A program made the position numbers and the translations under genes. 64,000 bases of DNA from SIG672 sp045605765 (GTDB lineage: Bacteria > Bacillota > Clostridia > Oscillospirales > CAG-272), in NCBI GenBank assembly GCA_045605765.1, contig JAZUQQ010000027.1, positions 124,001 through 188,000 of the forward strand, read 5' to 3'. Shown here piece by piece: positions 25,607 through 34,003 of this stretch; position 1 is the stretch's first letter; each line of letters opens with the position of its first letter. Below the pieces are notes generated by a model. The model had not been told where the DNA came from. It saw only the letters and a list, made by a program, of their open reading frames with translations, and made no database searches.

Positions 25607-25903
25607 ATGGAAAAAGCAGTTAACAAGTATGAAACCGTATTCGTCCTTAACGCTACTCTTACCGAAGAAGCAACGGCTGCTCTCGTTACCAAGTTCTCCG
25701 ATCTCATCGCATCCGATACGGCTGCTCCCGAGGTTAAGGAAATTGGAAAGAGAAAGCTCGCTTATCTTATCGACGATATGAGCGAAGGATACTACGTTCA
25801 GATGGATTTCAGCGCTACGCCGAAGTTCGTTGCTGAGCTTGAAAGAATCTTCGGAATTACCGAAGGTGTTATGCGTTCTATCGTAGTAAGAAAACCCGAA
25901 TAA
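25607..25903 (+). CDS. rpsF: 30S ribosomal protein S6
   Basis: A 98-residue S6 with KYETVFVLNATLTEEATAAL at the start and the IFGITEGVMRSIVVRK end. It pairs with S18 on the 30S platform. GGGAGGTG precedes the ATG. First gene of the conserved rpsF-ssb-rpsR operon. Confidence 0.97.
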   Translation: MEKAVNKYETVFVLNATLTEEATAALVTKFSDLIASDTAAPEVKEIGKRKLAYLIDDMSEGYYVQMDFSATPKFVAELERIFGITEGVMRSIVVRKPE

Positions 25904-25940
25904 GAAAAGTACCGTTTATTTTTGAAAGGATGGTATAAAA

Positions 25941-26411
25941 ATGGCTAATTTCAATCTCAACAAGGTAATTATAGGCGGACGTCTTACAGCCGATCCCGAG
26001 ATCAGACAGACCTCATCGGGCACTCCGGTATGCTCCTTTTCGGTCGCGGTAAACCGCCGCACTTCCACAGAAGGCGCACAGCAGGCTGATTTTATAAACG
26101 TCGTCGCTTGGAGAAACCAGGCAGAGTTTGTTTGCCGTTTCTTCCGCAAAGGAAGTTCGATCTGCGTGATCGGATCCATCCAGACAAGATCCTGGACGGA
26201 TCAAAACAATCAGAAGCGCTACTCTACCGATGTCGTTGCAGACGAGATCAACTTCGTTGATTCGAAGAGTGAATCTCCTATGGGCGGACAGGCAAGATCG
26301 AACGCTTCGCAGTACACACCGGAAAGCTACGGCACTCCGTCGTTTTCCTCTCAGGACGAGGACGCTCCGAGATTCGAGGACATCCCCAACGACGACGATC
26401 TTCCGTTCTGA
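25941..26411 (+). CDS. ssb: Single-stranded DNA-binding protein
   Basis: A 156-residue SSB. The OB fold covers about 1-105 (NKVIIGGRLTADPEIRQTSS, FSVAVNRR, INVVAWRNQAEFV). A flexible Ser/Gln-rich linker follows, then the acidic tip DDDLPF that binds RecQ, PriA and other partners. Placed between the two interacting ribosomal proteins S6 and S18 as in most Firmicutes. Confidence 0.97.
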   Translation: MANFNLNKVIIGGRLTADPEIRQTSSGTPVCSFSVAVNRRTSTEGAQQADFINVVAWRNQAEFVCRFFRKGSSICVIGSIQTRSWTDQNNQKRYSTDVVADEINFVDSKSESPMGGQARSNASQYTPESYGTPSFSSQDEDAPRFEDIPNDDDLPF

Positions 26412-26437
26412 CACAATATTATAAGGAGGTTTCATAA

Positions 26438-26713
26438 ATGGATAACGAAAAGGAAGTTCAGGCAGCTCCCGCTGCAAAGCCCGCTCGCCCGAACGTAAAT
26501 CGCAAGAGAAAAAAGGTTTGCCAGTTCTGCGCTGACAAGACCGTAAACTTCATAGATTACAAGGACGGTGCAAAGCTCCGTAAGTTCACGTCCGACAGAG
26601 GCAAGATCCTGCCCAGACGTGTTACCGGTACCTGCGCTATGCACCAGCGTGAACTGGCCATCGCCATCAAACGCGCTCGCGTAATCGCTATTCTTCCTTA
26701 CGTCACTGACTAA
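26438..26713 (+). CDS. rpsR: 30S ribosomal protein S18
   Basis: A 91-residue S18 with an Ala/Pro-rich N-terminal extension of about 15 residues, then KKVCQFCADK, FIDYKDGAKLRKFTSDRGKI and the C-terminal RRVTGTCAMHQRELAIAIKRAR. Two cysteines in CQFC are retained, the zinc-type form. AAGGAGG precedes it. Confidence 0.97.
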   Translation: MDNEKEVQAAPAAKPARPNVNRKRKKVCQFCADKTVNFIDYKDGAKLRKFTSDRGKILPRRVTGTCAMHQRELAIAIKRARVIAILPYVTD

Positions 26714-26735
26714 TTTTTGACAGCATAAAGGAAAT

Positions 26736-26770
26736 TAAAAGACCAAAGCCCTTGCGCTTTGGTCTTTTTT
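26736..26770 (+). terminator. Terminator after rpsR
   Basis: AAAAGACCAAAG, loop CCCTTGCG, CTTTGGTCTTTTTT: 12-bp stem and T-run. The loop and 3' stem also hold a possible -35 for the next gene. Confidence 0.92.
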
Positions 26771-26780
26771 GTGTTATAAT
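26752..26780 (+). promoter_or_regulatory. Possible promoter of the ABC exporter pair
   Basis: TATAAT (26775-26780) with TGT upstream (extended -10). A weak TTGCGC at 26752-26757 sits 17 bases upstream, inside the rpsR terminator. Confidence 0.6.
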
Positions 26781-26817
26781 CGTGATAAGATGATGTTATT
26801 CTACAAAATCATATTTT

Positions 26818-26882
26818 AGTAAAGTTTTTGAAAAGGTGCAAAAAACTTTTTACAAAACGTTTTTCTGCGAAAAGTTTTCCGA
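26818..26882. repeat. A/T dyad repeat before the ABC exporter genes
   Basis: AAAGTTTTTGAAAAGGTGCAAAAAACTTTTT and CGTTTTTCTGCGAAAAG blocks, similar to the inverse of the block after purD (18565-18620). Same spacer family. Confidence 0.7.
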
Positions 26883-26888
26883 ATAATT

Positions 26889-28619
26889 ATGAAAAATCTG
26901 CTTAATTATTTAAGTCCATACAAAAAGCGGATTGCCGGCGCACTCACGATAAAGGTGATCGGCACGGTCATGGATCTTTTTATCCCATGGCTTCTTGCAA
27001 TAATAATAGACGACGTGATTCCCACCGAAAGCCTCGGTTCTGTCGTCTTTTTTGGCGTTCTTATGATCGCCTGCGCATTCTGTGCTCTGCTTTTCAACAT
27101 AATCGCAAACCGCTCAGCTTCGCTCGTTTCGGCATACTGTATCCGCGCGATAAGACACGATCTCTTTGAAAAAATATCCTATCTCGATGCCTCGCAGATA
27201 GACGAGTTCTCAATATCCTCGCTTGAATCGAGAATAACGACCGACACCTACAACGTACAAAGAATGGTCAACACAATGCAACGTATGACGATCCGCGCGG
27301 TAATACTCTTTATCGGCGGTCTGATCGTCACCTCCATACAGGACCCCCTGCTTACCCTCACCCTTCTCTGCACCCTCCCTTTCATTGCGTTTTTCACGAT
27401 AACTATAACGAAAAAGAGCATTCCGCTCTACGACGATCAGCACAAAGCAACTGACGATCTTATACGAGTTGTTCGTGAAAACACATCAGGCGTTCGCATA
27501 ATAAAGGCACTCTGTCGCACCGAGCACGAGAAGAAGCGCTTTGACAAAGCCAACAAAGAAGCGATACGCCGCGAAAAGAAAGCTAATATCGCAGTGGCGG
27601 CAACAAATCCGCTTATCAGCCTGTTCCTAAACGTAGGTCTCTCGGCGGTCATCGTAGTCGGTGCGCTTATGATACGCGGCGGACATAGCTCGGTGGGTAA
27701 TATAATCGCGTTCATCAGTTACTTTACTATCATATCCAACGCGATGATAATGGTATCGCGTATCTTCGTCAGCTATTCGAGCGGTGCTGCAGGAATGAAG
27801 CGAATAAACGCAGTCCTCTTTTCCGAGCCGAACCTTTGGGTCGAGGTGTACGCCGACACCGAAAGCGAGGAAAGCACCGAAAAGGCTCCGCACATCGAAT
27901 TTTCAAACGTATCCTTCGCATACAAAAATCATAAGGCACTTGACAGTATATCATTCTCGCTTGAAAAGGGTCAAACGCTTGGAATTCTCGGTACTACGGG
28001 AAGTGGAAAGAGCACGCTCATTTCCCTGCTTATGCGCGTTTACGATGCAGATGAGGGTGAAATAAAAATAGAAGGAAGAAATGTAAAAGAGATTCCGACC
28101 GTGGAGCTCCGCTCACGCTTCGGAAGCGTTTTCCAGAACGACTTTATAATGAACGACACGATAAAGGAAAACGTAGTTTTCGGTCGCGACATTTCGGACG
28201 CAAATCTCGAAAAAGCATTTGAGCTCGCTCAGGCGGCAAGTTTCGTAAACGAATATCCCGAAAAATCAGATCATATGCTTGACATTAAAGGGGCAAACCT
28301 CAGCGGAGGCCAGAAGCAACGCCTCACGGTCGCGCGCGCACTTGCGGGCGATCCCGAGATACTCGTGCTCGACGACGCGTCCTCCGCGCTCGACTACAAG
28401 ACCGACGCCGCGCTTCGCCGTGCTATAAAGGAAAATTTCAAGGACACAACTACTCTCATCGTTTCACAAAGAGTCAGCTCTATAATGCACGCCGATCTGA
28501 TCATCGTTCTCGACAAGGGCAGGATGATTGGCTGCGGAAGTCACGAGGAGCTGCTGCTATCCTGCGAGTATTACAGAGAAACGGCAAAGTCGCAGATGGG
28601 AGGTGTATACCTTGGATAG
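26889..28619 (+). CDS. ABC exporter half-transporter, degenerate-site subunit
   Basis: A 576-residue ABC exporter subunit: six transmembrane segments in about 1-310, then an NBD with Walker A GTTGSGKST (about 368-376), signature LSGGQ (about 471) and Walker B ILVLDDASS, in which the catalytic Glu is Asp, with Gln instead of the switch His (IVSQR). These changes mark the subunit that contributes the inactive Walker site but the good signature in heterodimeric exporters such as BmrC/BmrD or TM287/288. Overlaps the next gene by 8 bases. Substrate unknown; drugs, peptides or lipids are possible. Confidence 0.9.
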   Translation: MKNLLNYLSPYKKRIAGALTIKVIGTVMDLFIPWLLAIIIDDVIPTESLGSVVFFGVLMIACAFCALLFNIIANRSASLVSAYCIRAIRHDLFEKISYLDASQIDEFSISSLESRITTDTYNVQRMVNTMQRMTIRAVILFIGGLIVTSIQDPLLTLTLLCTLPFIAFFTITITKKSIPLYDDQHKATDDLIRVVRENTSGVRIIKALCRTEHEKKRFDKANKEAIRREKKANIAVAATNPLISLFLNVGLSAVIVVGALMIRGGHSSVGNIIAFISYFTIISNAMIMVSRIFVSYSSGAAGMKRINAVLFSEPNLWVEVYADTESEESTEKAPHIEFSNVSFAYKNHKALDSISFSLEKGQTLGILGTTGSGKSTLISLLMRVYDADEGEIKIEGRNVKEIPTVELRSRFGSVFQNDFIMNDTIKENVVFGRDISDANLEKAFELAQAASFVNEYPEKSDHMLDIKGANLSGGQKQRLTVARALAGDPEILVLDDASSALDYKTDAALRRAIKENFKDTTTLIVSQRVSSIMHADLIIVLDKGRMIGCGSHEELLLSCEYYRETAKSQMGGVYLG

Positions 28620-30450
28620 AGGATACAGACCGTCCTTCCGTCACGACGCTCAGTCAAAGGACAACGGTGTAAAAATGTCGAAAAGATCGGTACTTTTACG
28701 TATAATGAAATATCTTATGACCTACAAAAAGACGCTTTTTCTCGCCGCGGTCATTATGATAGTTTCCAACCTTCTTTCCCTTATGGGACCCGAGCTCTCG
28801 GGAAAAGCCATTGACGCCATCGGAGAAAACGGCAACGTCGACCTCGGCTCAGTGCTCTTCTATGCAGGGCTGATGGTACTCTTTTACGCGATCTCGGCAG
28901 GGCTTTCCTATCTGCTGTCGACTATTATGATCTCGCTCAGCAAGAGCGTCACCTACCGTATGAGAAAGGACGTTTTTGATCATCTTTGCGACCTCCCGGT
29001 CGGATATTTCGATAAAAATCAATCGGGAGATCTCGTCAGCCGTCTGACGTACGACATAGACACGGTCAACGCTTCCCTTTCAAACGATCTTATACATATA
29101 ATTTCAGGAGTAATAACCGTAGTCGTATGTGCCTATCAGATGTTCAGAATAGCACCCGCTCTTATGCTTATATTCGTTATAACTATTCCTGCGCTCATCT
29201 TTTTCTCGCGTTACAGAGTCAAAAAAGTTCGTCCGCTATTCTCGTACCGTTCCAAGAAATACGGAGAGCTCAACGGCTATGCTGAGGAGATGCTTTCCGG
29301 TCAGAAAACTATCCGAGCCTACTCCAAGGAAAAGGTTATGATAGCGCGATTTGATAAGCACAACGACGAGGCGGTGTCTGCCGAGCGAAACGCAGATTAT
29401 CAGGCGTGCATCCTCGGACCGTCGGTAAACTTTATAAACAACATCACGCTTTCTCTTATCGGAATGTTCGGAGTCCTGCTCTTTATAACGACCAAAAACT
29501 CGGCATCAGGGGCTATGTTCACCATCGGCGCGCTTTCTTCCTTTATACAATATGCGCGCAGATTTTCAGGTCCGATAAATGAAACCGCGAACATCGTCAG
29601 CGATATACAGTCGGCTCTGTCGGCAGGATCGAGAATATTCCGCCTGCTCGACGAAAAATGCGAGCCAAAGGACATCGAGGCGACCGAAAATCTATCCGAG
29701 AGCGGAATATGCGAAAACGGAAGCGCCGAAATAAAGGATGTTTCATTCGCCTACGTCGAGAACATGACTGTGCTTCACGACATCTCGATAATCGCAGAAA
29801 GACACAAAACTGTCGCTCTTGTGGGAGCAACCGGTTGCGGCAAGACCTCTATAATAAATCTCCTTATGCGTTTCTACGATCCGAACAAAGGCGAGATACT
29901 CCTTGACGGCGTAAACACGAAAAACGCGCCAATATCAAGCGTCCGTCGCTCATTTGCGATGGTGCTCCAAGAGACGTGGCTTTTTGGCGGCACGATAGCC
30001 GAAAATATTGCCTACGGACGCGACGACGCGACACTCGAGGAGATAGTTGCTGCTGCAAAGACCGCAAAGGTCCACGACTTTATTGAAGGTCTACCCGACG
30101 GATACGACACGGTCATAGACGAAAACGGGGCAAACGTTTCGAAAGGTCAAAAGCAGCTCATCACGATAGCTCGTGCCGTCCTTCTCGACACTCCCTTTCT
30201 TATTCTCGACGAGGCCACCTCAAACGTTGACTCACGCACGGAGGCTCTCCTTCACACGGCCATGGACGCTGCAATGAGAAACCGTACTTGTATTATAGTC
30301 GCACACCGTCTGTCCACGGTAAGAAATGCCGATATGATAATAGTTATGGATAAGGGGCGTATAATAGAAAGAGGAGACCACGAAACGCTGCTTAACAAAA
30401 ACGGAATTTATGCCGCTCTGTATAATTCGCAGTTCGATAACGTCGAATAA
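28612..30450 (+). CDS. ABC exporter half-transporter, catalytic-site subunit
   Basis: About 612 residues with six transmembrane segments and an NBD: Walker A GATGCGKTS (about 405-413), Walker B LILDEATSN with the catalytic Glu, switch His in IIVAHRLST, but a weakened signature VSKGQ. It complements the partner encoded just before it. A TTG at 28612 is chosen as start because GGGAGG lies 8 bases upstream and it overlaps the partner's stop; the next ATG in frame is at 28675. The open frame extends back to 28528, but that reading lies inside the partner gene. Confidence 0.88.
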   Translation: MDRGYRPSFRHDAQSKDNGVKMSKRSVLLRIMKYLMTYKKTLFLAAVIMIVSNLLSLMGPELSGKAIDAIGENGNVDLGSVLFYAGLMVLFYAISAGLSYLLSTIMISLSKSVTYRMRKDVFDHLCDLPVGYFDKNQSGDLVSRLTYDIDTVNASLSNDLIHIISGVITVVVCAYQMFRIAPALMLIFVITIPALIFFSRYRVKKVRPLFSYRSKKYGELNGYAEEMLSGQKTIRAYSKEKVMIARFDKHNDEAVSAERNADYQACILGPSVNFINNITLSLIGMFGVLLFITTKNSASGAMFTIGALSSFIQYARRFSGPINETANIVSDIQSALSAGSRIFRLLDEKCEPKDIEATENLSESGICENGSAEIKDVSFAYVENMTVLHDISIIAERHKTVALVGATGCGKTSIINLLMRFYDPNKGEILLDGVNTKNAPISSVRRSFAMVLQETWLFGGTIAENIAYGRDDATLEEIVAAAKTAKVHDFIEGLPDGYDTVIDENGANVSKGQKQLITIARAVLLDTPFLILDEATSNVDSRTEALLHTAMDAAMRNRTCIIVAHRLSTVRNADMIIVMDKGRIIERGDHETLLNKNGIYAALYNSQFDNVE

Positions 30451-30562
30451 TAAAATACAAGGATTTCTGGCAAATTGATGCAATTTTTTCCAAAATATAA
30501 CTTTTTGTTCGCTTTTTGTGTGAACAATTTGTTAACATTGCGCTTTTTATGTGAATTTACTA

Positions 30563-30591
30563 TTGAAATTCGAGGCAAAATCATATATAAT
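30563..30591 (+). promoter_or_regulatory. Promoter of acpP
   Basis: TTGAAA (30563-30568), 17 bases, TATAAT (30586-30591). A perfect dyad GTGCGA-AG-TCGCAC (30605-30618) lies at the start of the transcript and may be an operator or leader hairpin. Confidence 0.78.
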
Positions 30592-30688
30592 AATTGAGGC
30601 AAGTGTGCGAAGTCGCACAGGCCGAATCCAGTAATGCTTACCGCTCTTTGAGCGCGCGGGCAAAAACAATCGGAAGGATACATATTTT

Positions 30689-30925
30689 ATGAGTATTTTC
30701 GAAGAGCTTACGCAGATACTTTCCAAGCAGCTGCGCATTGACGTCGAAAAAATCGAAAGCTCCGCCGACCTGATGGAAGACCTCGGCGCGGATTCTCTCG
30801 ATATTGTTGAGATCCTCATGATAGTTGAAGAACAGTTTGGAATTACTGTTCCCGAAGAGGAATTCCCAAATCTCCGCACGGTAGGAGCGCTTCGTTCCTA
30901 CGTAGAGGCAAACGCCAACAACTGA
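30689..30925 (+). CDS. acpP: Acyl carrier protein
   Basis: A 78-residue ACP with the phosphopantetheine site GADSLDIVE, Ser at about position 36. It carries growing acyl chains in type II fatty acid synthesis. Monocistronic here, away from fab genes, with its own promoter and terminator. GGAAGGAT precedes the ATG. Confidence 0.96.
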   Translation: MSIFEELTQILSKQLRIDVEKIESSADLMEDLGADSLDIVEILMIVEEQFGITVPEEEFPNLRTVGALRSYVEANANN

Positions 30926-30929
30926 ATAA

Positions 30930-30966
30930 CAAACAATCGGCAGATTAGTTTCTGCCGGTTGTTTTT
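30930..30966 (+). terminator. Terminator after acpP
   Basis: AACAATCGGCAGA, loop TTAGT, TTCTGCCGGTTGTTTTT: 13-bp stem with one G-T pair and a T-run. Confidence 0.88.
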
Positions 30967-31043
30967 CCTGTTCACAAATCGATTTTTTGTGCTACTATTA
31001 CTTTATCGTTTTATCTCTTGTTTTGAAAGGATCGCGCACACAA

Positions 31044-31841
31044 ATGAGGATCGCAGATGCTCACACACATATTTTTCCACAGAAAATAGCCGTAAAGGCA
31101 TCAAAATCAATAGGCGATTTTTACGGACTTGATATGGCATTCCCTGCCGACGTTGACATTCTACGCGAAAACGAAAAAAAGATCGGAGCCGAGAGATGTC
31201 TTGTATGCTCCGCTGCGGTCACCGCATCGCAGGTTGTGAGCATAAATGATTTTATCTCATCAGAGTGCCGAAAGGCAAAGGCGGAGGGCGGTCTTATACT
31301 CATAGGATTTTGCGCCATTCATCCCGATTTTGTCGGTATAAGCGACGAGCTCGATCGCGCAAAAGAACTTGGGCTTGTTGGAGTAAAGCTTCACAATGAT
31401 TTTCAGAGATTCGATATAGATGATCCTAAGGCGATCCCGATGTACCGCGAGATCGCAAAGCGCGGTATGCCCCTGCTTTTCCACGCGGGAGACAACAGAT
31501 ATGATTATTCCGCCCCGCGGAGAATAGCAAGCGTGATGAGACAGATTCCCGAGCTCACCGTAATTGCCTCGCATTTCGGAGGTTATCAGCGTTGGGATGA
31601 TCTTGACTGCATACCACAAGATGCCAATATATATTTTGACACGTCAAGCTCACTTGATTTTCTGCCGATTGAAAAGGCAAATGCGATAATCGAGCGCTTC
31701 GGCACGGACAAGTTTATGTTCGGCACCGATTTCCCGATGTGGGATGCCGAAAAGGAGCTCGAAAGATTTATGAAGCTCGGTCTTTCGGAAAGCGAAAAAG
31801 AGGACGTGCTTTACAACAATTTCCGCCGTCTGTTCGGATGA
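31044..31841 (+). CDS. Amidohydrolase-2 family metal-dependent hydrolase
   Basis: A 265-residue TIM-barrel protein. MRIADAHTHIF gives the first metal-binding His-x-His, LHNDFQRF and LFHAGDN the barrel histidines, VIASHFGG another, and FGTDFPMW the final Asp. The family includes decarboxylases and lactonases; the substrate is not evident. The frame is open from 30987, but the ATG at 31044 begins at the conserved first strand. A GC-rich inverted repeat follows the gene. Confidence 0.88.
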   Translation: MRIADAHTHIFPQKIAVKASKSIGDFYGLDMAFPADVDILRENEKKIGAERCLVCSAAVTASQVVSINDFISSECRKAKAEGGLILIGFCAIHPDFVGISDELDRAKELGLVGVKLHNDFQRFDIDDPKAIPMYREIAKRGMPLLFHAGDNRYDYSAPRRIASVMRQIPELTVIASHFGGYQRWDDLDCIPQDANIYFDTSSSLDFLPIEKANAIIERFGTDKFMFGTDFPMWDAEKELERFMKLGLSESEKEDVLYNNFRRLFG

Positions 31842-31862
31842 AAATAAGAAAACCTGCCGCCG

Positions 31863-31900
31863 GTGCGGAGATCAGAATACAAAAAATGATCTCCGCGCAC
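31863..31900. repeat. Inverted repeat after the amidohydrolase gene
   Basis: GTGCGGAGATCA pairs with TGATCTCCGCGCAC around an A-rich loop. There is no direct T-run, so it may be a weak terminator or a 3' stabiliser. Confidence 0.45.
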
Positions 31901-31961
31901 GGATGGAAGAATATTTTTACACAAATTTAATAAAAAAATTGCGATTTTGTATTTTTTCATA

Positions 31962-31990
31962 TTGACAAACCCATAAAAGTATGTTATACT
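31962..31990 (+). promoter_or_regulatory. Promoter of the CAT tRNA
   Basis: TTGACA (31962-31967), 17 bases, TATACT (31985-31990) with TGT upstream as an extended -10. Confidence 0.82.
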
Positions 31991-32024
31991 ATGGAGCACG
32001 CAGAAAATTTTCCTTATCATATAG

Positions 32025-32098
32025 GGGCCATTAGCTCAGTTGGTCAGAGCTACCGGCTCATAACCGGTTGGTCCGGGGTTCGAGTCCCTGATGGCCCA
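32025..32098 (+). tRNA. tRNA with CAT anticodon (Ile2 or elongator Met)
   Basis: A 74-base cloverleaf: acceptor GGGCCAT/ATGGCCC, discriminator A, anticodon stem ACCGG/CCGGT, loop CTCATAA, T arm CGGGG-TTCGAGT-CCCTG. No encoded CCA. Anticodon CAT fits either elongator Met or the lysidine-modified Ile2 that reads ATA. The CTCATAA loop in a GC-rich stem resembles Firmicute Ile2 tRNAs, but sequence alone does not settle it. It is not the initiator, since it has no run of three G-C pairs with the C1-A72 mismatch. Confidence 0.93.
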
Positions 32099-32105
32099 CT
32101 TACTT

Positions 32106-32136
32106 ATGACCGCTTGTGCGAAAGACAAGCGGTCAT
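32106..32136 (+). terminator. Hairpin between the tRNA and secG
   Basis: ATGACCGCTTGT, loop GCGAAAG, ACAAGCGGTCAT: a perfect 12-bp stem with little T-run. It may end the tRNA transcript or mark a processing site before secG. Confidence 0.6.
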
Positions 32137-32190
32137 ATTACACCGCATTAAAAATAGTCCGTCTTACAGACGATTTACGGAGGAAATAAA

Positions 32191-32577
32191 GTGGAAATAG
32201 TTATTGGTGTTTTACTTATTCTCGTTTCGATTTTTCTTATAGTTGCAGTTCTTTTCCAGAGTAGCAAAAACGCTCGTCTTTCGGGTGCTATCGCAGGCGG
32301 CGCTGAAACCTTCTTCGGCAAGACCAAGGGCAAGACCATTGACAAGAAGCTCAGTTCGCTCACCATTATCGTAAGTATAATTTTTGCAATCGTAGTTCTT
32401 GCTCTTTATGCAATTCAGCCCGGCAAGGCAAAGATAAAGTACGACTACGACTACCTTGACAGTTACGTTGCGGGCGTTATCGACGGTTCTATCGAAGTTT
32501 CCGTTTCCGAGGAAGATGACGAGGAAGCAGAAGACGATCACAATCATGATCACGCGAGCGAGGACGCTGAGGGTTAA
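32191..32577 (+). CDS. secG: Preprotein translocase subunit SecG with acidic tail
   Basis: A 128-residue SecG. Two transmembrane helices (about 4-22 and 54-72) flank the conserved cytosolic loop SGAIAGGAETFFGKTKGKT. SecG helps SecYE move preproteins. Start is GTG with CGGAGG 8 bases upstream. The protein is about 50 residues longer than usual: after residue 76 come a Tyr/Asp stretch and a highly acidic tail ending in HNHDHASEDAEG. The tail should face the outside if topology is standard. Confidence 0.9.
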   Translation: MEIVIGVLLILVSIFLIVAVLFQSSKNARLSGAIAGGAETFFGKTKGKTIDKKLSSLTIIVSIIFAIVVLALYAIQPGKAKIKYDYDYLDSYVAGVIDGSIEVSVSEEDDEEAEDDHNHDHASEDAEG

Positions 32578-32590
32578 TTTTAAAATCTGA

Positions 32591-32627
32591 CAAACCATTT
32601 TGCAGTTGCAAAATGGTTTGTTTTTTG
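32591..32627 (+). terminator. Terminator after secG
   Basis: CAAACCATTTTGCA, loop GT, TGCAAAATGGTTTG then TTTTTT: a 14-bp perfect stem. Confidence 0.92.
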
Positions 32628-32787
32628 TGAGAAGTATTGATTTACCGCTATAGCAATGATATATAATATAAAAATCTTCATTAAAAGGAATAGCACCCCG
32701 AAAGCGAGTTGTCATCGAACCGCTCTAAAGAACAAATGACTGCACAGAAGACTCACTTGAAATAGTATAAAACAATATTAAAAATGT

Positions 32788-32813
32788 AAAGACGGCGTTT
32801 TCACGCCGTCTTT
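32788..32813 (-). terminator. Terminator of the M23 peptidase gene
   Basis: AAAGACGGCGT / ACGCCGTCTTT dyad; on the minus strand it is followed by ACATTTTTAATA. Confidence 0.75.
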
Positions 32814-32816
32814 CTT

Positions 32817-33581
32817 TTATTCTTGCTCTATATTGGAAGGTTTATCTGAGTATTCGAGATATTCAAGGGGATCGGCAGAATTTCCGCTTATTTCAAGCTC
32901 AAAATGAAGGTGTGCTTCGTCCGAAAACTCGACCATCGCGCTCTCTCCGACATATCCTATAACCTCACCGCTCTTTACTTCCTTACCCTCAACTATGCTT
33001 TCAGGCAGAGCGTCGCCGAGATTTTTATAGTGTGACACCACGCCGTCCTTATGCTCAATGCTTACACAGTATCCCATAAATGGGTCATAATAAACGCCTT
33101 CTATCTTTCCGTCAAGGCAAGCCTTGACCTCGCTTCCGGCAGACGCCGAAATGTCAATTCCGCTATGCGTGCGATAATCTCCCAGGGTAAGAGAGTAAAC
33201 AAGCTCTTCGGTGCTGTGAGGCTTGAAAACATACCCTTCCACCGGATAGGACCATTTGGGTTCATCCGGCACGGGAACTATCGTTTCCTGATCGTTATTT
33301 CCGGGTTTTTCGTTCTTTCCCGTGTCATCACTAGGATCGTCGCTCGGCTTTTCGTCCTTTTCGTCCGTGTCGGGAATCTGTCCGTTTCCGACGTCATCAC
33401 CCTGAGGGGGATTTTGTCCGATATCGTCACCGTCATCGATAGGCGGCTTTGTCTGGTCGTCCCTACCTATTTTCGCAAGTGCTACGGTAAACACGGTCAC
33501 CGTAACAATAAGCATAGCCGCAAGTGCGACAGCTATCACGACAGACAGTTTTTTGCTTGACAATTTAAATCGACCGTTCAT
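32817..33581 (-). CDS. M23 (LytM-type) peptidase, membrane-anchored
   Basis: A 254-residue protein with an N-terminal transmembrane helix (about 12-35), a low-complexity Asp/Pro/Gly/Lys linker (about 38-110) and an M23 domain (about 125-240). Zinc ligands and catalytic His are seen in RTHSGIDIS and EAHLHFELE, so it is likely active on cell-wall crosslinks. It sits divergent from spoIIE, and SpoIIQ of Clostridia is also a membrane-bound M23 protein, so a sporulation role is possible but is inference. Confidence 0.87.
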   Translation of the reverse strand: MNGRFKLSSKKLSVVIAVALAAMLIVTVTVFTVALAKIGRDDQTKPPIDDGDDIGQNPPQGDDVGNGQIPDTDEKDEKPSDDPSDDTGKNEKPGNNDQETIVPVPDEPKWSYPVEGYVFKPHSTEELVYSLTLGDYRTHSGIDISASAGSEVKACLDGKIEGVYYDPFMGYCVSIEHKDGVVSHYKNLGDALPESIVEGKEVKSGEVIGYVGESAMVEFSDEAHLHFELEISGNSADPLEYLEYSDKPSNIEQE

Positions 33582-33914
33582 TATAAATCAATCCTTCCTT
33601 AATTTTCGAAGCTTTGCGCTATGCCGCCCGATATGTTCTCGGAAAACGCAAAATGCTCCGTGCGAAAGTGTCGTTTGAATTAGAGACATATACTAAATAT
33701 CTCTTCGACTCTTACGCCTCTTGTTTGCACCGTCTTTTGTCCTTCTTATTTTTACCTTTTAAAGAGCATTTATACAAAAAAATCAGAGTTCTGTTGCTTT
33801 TTGACCTCTGTTTTTGCACTTTATGATAAGAAAACTCACAAAGTTTTTGTCTGTTAGATCAAAATGCGATATATTTTTTTAAAATAACAAAGCATAATAT
33901 TAAAAAAACTTTTT

Positions 33915-33962
33915 TTCGACCCTTTCCTTTCGACCTATTATTTAAGTATCTTGTTGTAGAAT
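33915..33962 (+). promoter_or_regulatory. Possible Spo0A-controlled promoter of spoIIE
   Basis: Two TTCGACC units (33915-33921 and 33929-33935), 14 bases apart, match the inverse Spo0A box TTCGNCA at 6 of 7 positions. A TAGAAT -10 lies at 33957-33962, about 22 bases after the second box, as in Bacillus spoIIE/spoIIG promoters where the box overlaps a misplaced -35. The rest of the 422-base spacer 33582-34003 shows no recognised feature. Confidence 0.5.
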
Positions 33963-34003
33963 ATTTTTGATAAATCTCGTAAAAATCGAAAGGAAATGAA
34001 AAA

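Noticed and set aside
33614..33826. A 70-codon open frame in the spacer between the M23 gene and spoIIE
   Set aside because: No ribosome site, base-biased composition and no recognisable pattern.
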